From: CAVQFC01 sp036497895
GTDB lineage: Bacteria; Acidobacteriota; Vicinamibacteria; Vicinamibacterales; CAVVIG01
NCBI GenBank assembly: GCA_036497895.1
Contig: DASXIR010000141.1
Span: 1 to 15,980, forward strand
DNA: 15,980 nt
Direction: 5' to 3'
The notes under the pieces are model-generated. The model searched no databases. It saw only the letters and a program-made list of their open reading frames with translations, and was not told where the DNA came from. How positions within the stretch are numbered: position 1 is the stretch's first letter; the number at the start of each line of letters is the position of its first letter. Positions 12,842 through 15,980 of this stretch are shown piece after piece. Position numbers and translations under genes: made by a program.

Positions 12842-13942
12842 ATGCACACCACCCTGCCGCAGCGTTTCTATGCGGACGCGGACTTTTACCGCACCGAGCT
12901 CGAACGCTTCTACTTCGAGCGCTGGATCTGCGCTGGAAGGCTCGATCAGATTCCGAACGCCGGCGACTATTTCACGCGCCTGATCGGCGACGAAAGCATC
13001 GTCGTTACTCGCGACGAATCCGATTCGGTTCATGCAATGTTCAATGTCTGCCGTCATCGCGGTACGCGGTTGTGCGATCAAGCCGAAGGGCGTTTCGCGG
13101 GATGCATCCAGTGTCCGTATCACAACTGGACCTACGGACTGGATGGCCGGCTGCTCGCCGCGCCGCATATGAGCCCTGAGTTTCGCCGGGACGACTTTCC
13201 GCTGCATCGCGCCGCGTGCGATGTGTGGGACGGGTTTGTCTTCGTCAATCTCGGGACGACCGATGATGTGACGCGACCCGTTCAGGGTCGCGTCAGCGTC
13301 CCGCTCGCTGCGCAGCTTGCGGATCTTCCTCAACGTTTCGCACCCTGGCAGATGGACCGGCTCCGGCTCGGACGCCGGATCGTTTACGAGGTGAAGGCGA
13401 ACTGGAAGCTGATCGTCCTCAACTACAACGAATGCCTGCACTGTCCGAACCTGCACCCGGCGCTCAACCGGCTGCACCACTACCTCGGCGCCGACAACGT
13501 GCCGCCCACGCCCGGCTATTGCGGCGGGGCGATGGGTTTTCGCGACGGCGTCGAGACGATGAGCGTGGACGGTAAGCGCCGGCGCGAATATCTGCCTGGC
13601 CTGACCGAAGCTCAGCGCCAGCAGGTCGTGTACTTCGCGATCTACCCGAACCTGCTCCTCAGTGTTCATCCCGACTACGTCATGACGCACACGTTGTGGC
13701 CGCGCGCGCACGACCGGACGGAGATCGTCTGCGAGTGGCACTTCCACCCGTCGGAACTGGCACGGCCTGACCCGCAAATCGAGGATGCGGTGGAGTTCTG
13801 GGACGCAACGAACCGCGAGGACTGGTGGATCGCCGAACAGTCGCAGGCGGGGATAGGCTCGCGCGCTTACACGCCAGGCCCATACTCCGACCGGGAAGAG
13901 CTGCTCTGGAGTTTCGATGAAATCGTGCGCTCGCAATCTTAG
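12842..13942 (+). CDS. Rieske [2Fe-2S] ring-hydroxylating-type oxygenase alpha subunit (choline/carnitine monooxygenase-like)
   Basis: 366 residues from ATG at 12842, two bases after the DUF2891 stop. The N-terminal Rieske domain binds a 2Fe-2S cluster through Cys70-x-His72 (NVCRHRGT) and Cys91-x2-His94 (QCPYHNW). The C-terminal catalytic domain has the mononuclear iron site: His200 and His205 in NYNECLHCPNLHP, and Asp327 in REDWWIAEQSQAG. Glu197 takes the place of the bridging aspartate of naphthalene dioxygenase, as in choline and carnitine monooxygenases. It needs an electron-transfer reductase, which is not in the window. No beta subunit is present, consistent with the alpha-only group. 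Substrate is not proven; a quaternary amine is one possibility. A perfect 11-bp palindrome is embedded at 13269-13295 in the loop between the two domains (around residues 143-152). Confidence 0.92.
   Translation: MHTTLPQRFYADADFYRTELERFYFERWICAGRLDQIPNAGDYFTRLIGDESIVVTRDESDSVHAMFNVCRHRGTRLCDQAEGRFAGCIQCPYHNWTYGLDGRLLAAPHMSPEFRRDDFPLHRAACDVWDGFVFVNLGTTDDVTRPVQGRVSVPLAAQLADLPQRFAPWQMDRLRLGRRIVYEVKANWKLIVLNYNECLHCPNLHPALNRLHHYLGADNVPPTPGYCGGAMGFRDGVETMSVDGKRRREYLPGLTEAQRQQVVYFAIYPNLLLSVHPDYVMTHTLWPRAHDRTEIVCEWHFHPSELARPDPQIEDAVEFWDATNREDWWIAEQSQAGIGSRAYTPGPYSDREELLWSFDEIVRSQS
13269..13295. repeat. Perfect 11-bp inverted repeat inside the Rieske gene
   Basis: TGACGCGACCC (13269-13279), loop GTTCA, GGGTCGCGTCA (13285-13295). 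It is read in frame as roughly TRPVQGRVS, between FVFVNLG and LAAQLADLPQRF, a spot where homologous oxygenases have a variable loop. Its size and symmetry are those of a REP-type element. Confidence 0.8.
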
Positions 13943-13999
13943 GATTTGAGGATTTTGGGCCTGCAAATCGTCAGATTAGGTCCTCAAATTCTCAAATCC
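13942..13999. repeat. Octamer-built inverted repeat / possible terminator after the Rieske gene
   Basis: The left arm has two direct octamers (GATTTGAG, GATTTTGG at 13943-13958). The right arm has two inverted octamers (CTCAAATT, CTCAAATC at 13983-13998). The outer 9 bp (13942-13950 with 13991-13999) pair perfectly and pairing continues imperfectly inward to about 13961/13980. The first arm base is the last base of the Rieske stop codon. There is no downstream T-run, so if it ends transcription it is not a classical intrinsic terminator. It is clearly AT-richer than its surroundings. Confidence 0.6.
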
Positions 14000-14064
14000 A
14001 CAACTCCTGAAATAGCAGCGCGCGGCGGCAGTTTCCTGTTACCATCCGCGGCGAGTCGTCACGC

Positions 14065-14069
14065 GGAGG
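14065..14069 (+). promoter_or_regulatory. Shine-Dalgarno of the heme–copper fusion gene
   Basis: GGAGG lies 5 nt before the ATG at 14075. It fixes the start at the signal peptide rather than at an upstream in-frame codon at 13946 that would read through the inverted repeat. Confidence 0.75.
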
Positions 14070-14074
14070 TCCAG

Positions 14075-15511
14075 ATGTCACGAGACCGTTTCGCCCTGAT
14101 TCCCGCGTTGTGCTGCCTCCTGACCGCGACCATCGCGGCTACGGTCGGATTGACCGCGCAAACGCCCGCGCCTCCAGCTGCAGACGTCACCTTCACCAGA
14201 GACATCGCCCCGATTCTTCAGCGCAGCTGCCAGGAGTGCCACCATCCAGACGGCGTCGCGCCGATGCCGCTGGTCTCGTACGAGGACGTGCGGCCGTGGG
14301 CCAAGGCGATCAAGGCCCGGACGGCGCTGCGCAGCCAACGCGGCGCCATGCCGCCGTTCTTCGTCGAGAAGAACATCGGGATCCAGAAGTTCAAGCACGA
14401 CCCGTCGCTGAGCGACGACGAAGTCGACCGGGTTGCAGCCTGGGTGGACAACGGCGCGCCGCGCGGCAACCCCGCCGACATGCCGAAGGCGCTGAACTTC
14501 GACGAGTCTGACAAATGGACGATCGGCGAGCCTGACCTGATCCTGAAGTCGAAGGAAGTACTGGTGCCGGCAGCGGGTCCCGACTGGTGGGGCGATGTCG
14601 GTCTGATTCCCACCGGACTCACCCAGGATCGCTTTGTGTCGGCGGTCGAAGTGCGTGAGGTCAACGACGTTCCGCACGGAGGCACGACCACGACCGTCGG
14701 TGGACGCTATGTGTTTCATCACATGACGTACACCAGCGTGAAGATGGGCGACAAGGGGACCGGCGACGAGCTGGCGAGCAGCTGGCCGATTCACGAGGTC
14801 GGCCGCAACGCCGACATCTTCCCTCCGGAAGCCGGCCGGCTGATGCAGGCGAACTCGGCGCTGTCGCTCGACGCCGGCCACATTCACTCGAACGGCCGCG
14901 AGACCAGGTCCCATCTCGAGTTCGCGTTCCGCTTCTTTCCGGTTGGCTACCAGCCGATCTATCACCGGTCGAACCTGAGACTGGGCAACGGCATCGACAT
15001 CGACGTGAAGCCGAATCAGGCCAACCAGGAGCTCCATTCCTACGCAACCCTGACCGAGCACACGAAGATCATCGCGTTCGAACCGCATCTGCACGCGCCT
15101 GGCGTGCGCATGTGCCTCGAAGCGATCTGGGGTCACAACATCCAGACCCTGAACTGCGTCGGCTACGATCACAACTGGGTCAAGCAGTACGTCTACGACG
15201 ATGATGCGGCGCCGCTGCTGCCGAAAGGCACAATCGTCCACCTGATCGGGTTCCTCGACACGACGCCGGCGAACAAGAATCCTGCGGACCCGAGGAACTG
15301 GGCGGGTGGCGGCCGGCGATCGGTTGCCAACATGTTCATCGACCTTGGCTATTCGGTGTCGCTCACCGAAGAACAATTCCAGGCTGAAATGGCCAGACGC
15401 CGCGAGAAGATGAAGAGCCGGAACGACTACGACATCGGCTGTCCGCTCTGCTGGGCGCCGGCCATTCCACCGCCCGCGAAGTCGACGGCGCCGCAGGTTC
15501 AACAGAAATGA
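14075..15511 (+). CDS. Secreted cytochrome c–copper type II monooxygenase-like (PHM/DBH fold) fusion protein
   Basis: 478 residues. A signal peptide (MSRDRFALIPALCCLLTATIAATVGLTAQ) is followed by a heme c domain: DVTFTRDIAPILQRSC, the CxxCH site Cys52-x-x-Cys55-His56, and a likely axial Met92 in GAMPPFF. From about 155 the protein resembles copper type II ascorbate-dependent monooxygenases. Candidate copper ligands appear in the expected order: His215-His216 (YVFHHMTY), His269/His271 (DAGHIHSNG), His338-x-His340 (EPHLHAPG) and Met420 (SVANMFIDLG). The block YDHNWVKQYVY...LLPKGTIVHLIGFLDTT is typical. A C-terminal CPLCW follows. The heme may supply electrons to copper; this is inference. The downstream gene overlaps it by ATGA. 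Confidence 0.85.
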   Translation: MSRDRFALIPALCCLLTATIAATVGLTAQTPAPPAADVTFTRDIAPILQRSCQECHHPDGVAPMPLVSYEDVRPWAKAIKARTALRSQRGAMPPFFVEKNIGIQKFKHDPSLSDDEVDRVAAWVDNGAPRGNPADMPKALNFDESDKWTIGEPDLILKSKEVLVPAAGPDWWGDVGLIPTGLTQDRFVSAVEVREVNDVPHGGTTTTVGGRYVFHHMTYTSVKMGDKGTGDELASSWPIHEVGRNADIFPPEAGRLMQANSALSLDAGHIHSNGRETRSHLEFAFRFFPVGYQPIYHRSNLRLGNGIDIDVKPNQANQELHSYATLTEHTKIIAFEPHLHAPGVRMCLEAIWGHNIQTLNCVGYDHNWVKQYVYDDDAAPLLPKGTIVHLIGFLDTTPANKNPADPRNWAGGGRRSVANMFIDLGYSVSLTEEQFQAEMARRREKMKSRNDYDIGCPLCWAPAIPPPAKSTAPQVQQK

Positions 15512-15980
15512 AGCTGCGCGTCGCGCTCACCTGCGTCGCGGCGCTGCTGGCGATTCACGGCGTCCGCGCCCAGACCCGCTTCACCTACTCGGCCGGCCAG
15601 ACGGTGTCGCCGGCCTACGAAGGATGGATGCCGACGCCGGACGGCTACACGCTCTACTTCGGATACATGAACACCAACTGGCTGCAGGAGTTCGACATCC
15701 CGGTCGGTCCGGCGAATGCGATCGAGCCTGGCGGTCCCGATCAGGGACAACCGACGCATTTCTACCCGCGGCGATCGCCGTTTCTGTTCACGGTCAAGGT
15801 GCCGAAGGATTTCGGAACCAGGGAATTGATCTGGACGCTGACCGCGAATGGAAAAACCGAAAAGGCGTTCGCGTCCCTGAAGACCGACTACCAGATCGAC
15901 AACCAGGTGATCTCGACTGAGGTCGGCGGTGATTTCGGCAGTCTTCGCGACGAGCTGCGCACCAACATTCCGCCGGAACT
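15508..15980 (+). CDS. Secreted protein of unknown function (3' partial), coupled to the heme–copper fusion
   Basis: The ATG at 15508 overlaps the TGA of the previous gene in ATGA (15508-15511), and the frame is open to the end of the window (157 codons seen). A signal peptide MKLRVALTCVAALLAIHGVRAQ is clear. The mature start, TRFTYSAGQTVSPAYEGWMPTPDGYTLYFGYMN (shown here by its key words TVSPAYEGW and YFGYMNTNW), is rich in aromatics. It is followed by GPDQGQPTHFYPRR, FLFTVKVPKDFG and LIWTLTANGKTEKAF, which read like beta strands of an Ig-like domain. I do not recognise a named family. Tight coupling suggests that it acts with the heme–copper protein in the periplasm, perhaps as a partner subunit or copper/substrate-binding protein; that is inference. 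Confidence 0.82.
   Translation, partial: MKLRVALTCVAALLAIHGVRAQTRFTYSAGQTVSPAYEGWMPTPDGYTLYFGYMNTNWLQEFDIPVGPANAIEPGGPDQGQPTHFYPRRSPFLFTVKVPKDFGTRELIWTLTANGKTEKAFASLKTDYQIDNQVISTEVGGDFGSLRDELRTNIPPE

Noticed and set aside
12794..13966. Minus-strand open frame of 390 codons opposite the Rieske gene
   Set aside because: It is the codon-biased shadow of a gene with unambiguous Rieske motifs; its composition is Arg/Val/His-heavy and no domain is seen.
13946..14074. Extension of the heme–copper gene upstream
   Set aside because: It would translate the octamer inverted repeat; the signal peptide and GGAGG site support 14075.
14078..15502. Long minus-strand open frame (474 codons) opposite the heme–copper gene
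   Set aside because: It has no recognisable domain, is rich in Arg/Val/His as expected of the complement of GC-rich coding DNA, and the plus strand encodes a clear signal peptide, CxxCH and copper motifs.
15732..15746. GTCCC-GATCA-GGGAC hairpin in the last gene
   Set aside because: Five-base arms are expected by chance in this composition.

Overview
This is a GC-rich, gene-dense bacterial window with almost no non-coding DNA. I infer a soil- or water-type member of the Acidobacteriota, most likely the Vicinamibacterales group. The basis is the mix of secreted esterases, DinB, DUF2891 and DUF1028 proteins, a heme c–copper monooxygenase fusion, and short palindromic repeats embedded in genes. 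No rRNA or marker gene is present, so the taxonomy is inference. No tRNA, CRISPR array, integrase, transposase or phage gene was seen.

Layout. (1) 1-627 (+) is the end of a DUF1028 protein with a C-terminal peptidoglycan-binding-like domain. Its stop codon abuts the stop of (2), a minus-strand cluster at 2665-628: an ArsR-family repressor, an overlapping SRPBCC/AHSA1 protein and a membrane-anchored alpha/beta hydrolase. (3) A divergent spacer (2666-2785) carries the ArsR promoter and operator and leads into a secreted esterase-like hydrolase (2786-4513, +) and a fatty-acid hydroxylase/sterol desaturase family membrane protein (4628-5428, +). (4) A minus-strand operon at 7719-5434 encodes a secreted zinc deacylase of the AstE/AspA family, a TSUP (TauE/SafE) transporter and its small DUF1634 partner. 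(5) Diverging from it, six closely packed plus-strand genes run from 7775 to 13942: aldehyde dehydrogenase, DinB protein, DUF2461 protein, PilT-like ATPase, DUF2891 protein and a Rieske oxygenase alpha subunit. Gaps are 1-19 nt. (6) After an octamer-based inverted repeat (13942-13999) come a heme c/PHM-like copper monooxygenase fusion (14075-15511) and a translationally coupled secreted protein that runs off the window.

How the genes may work together. The Rieske oxygenase has the Glu-type bridging residue of choline/carnitine monooxygenases, and a betaine-aldehyde-dehydrogenase-like enzyme opens the same gene run. Together they could oxidise a quaternary amine to an aldehyde and then an acid; this is inference. 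The deacylase–TSUP–DUF1634 set could release an acylated substrate in the periplasm and move the anionic product. The heme/copper fusion and its coupled neighbour look like a periplasmic oxidase pair.

The least ordinary signals are the palindromic elements inside open reading frames, read through in frame (7623-7673, 13269-13295 and possibly 11733-11755), and the heme–copper fusion with its unknown partner. No clearly new multi-gene system is demonstrated by the sequence alone.
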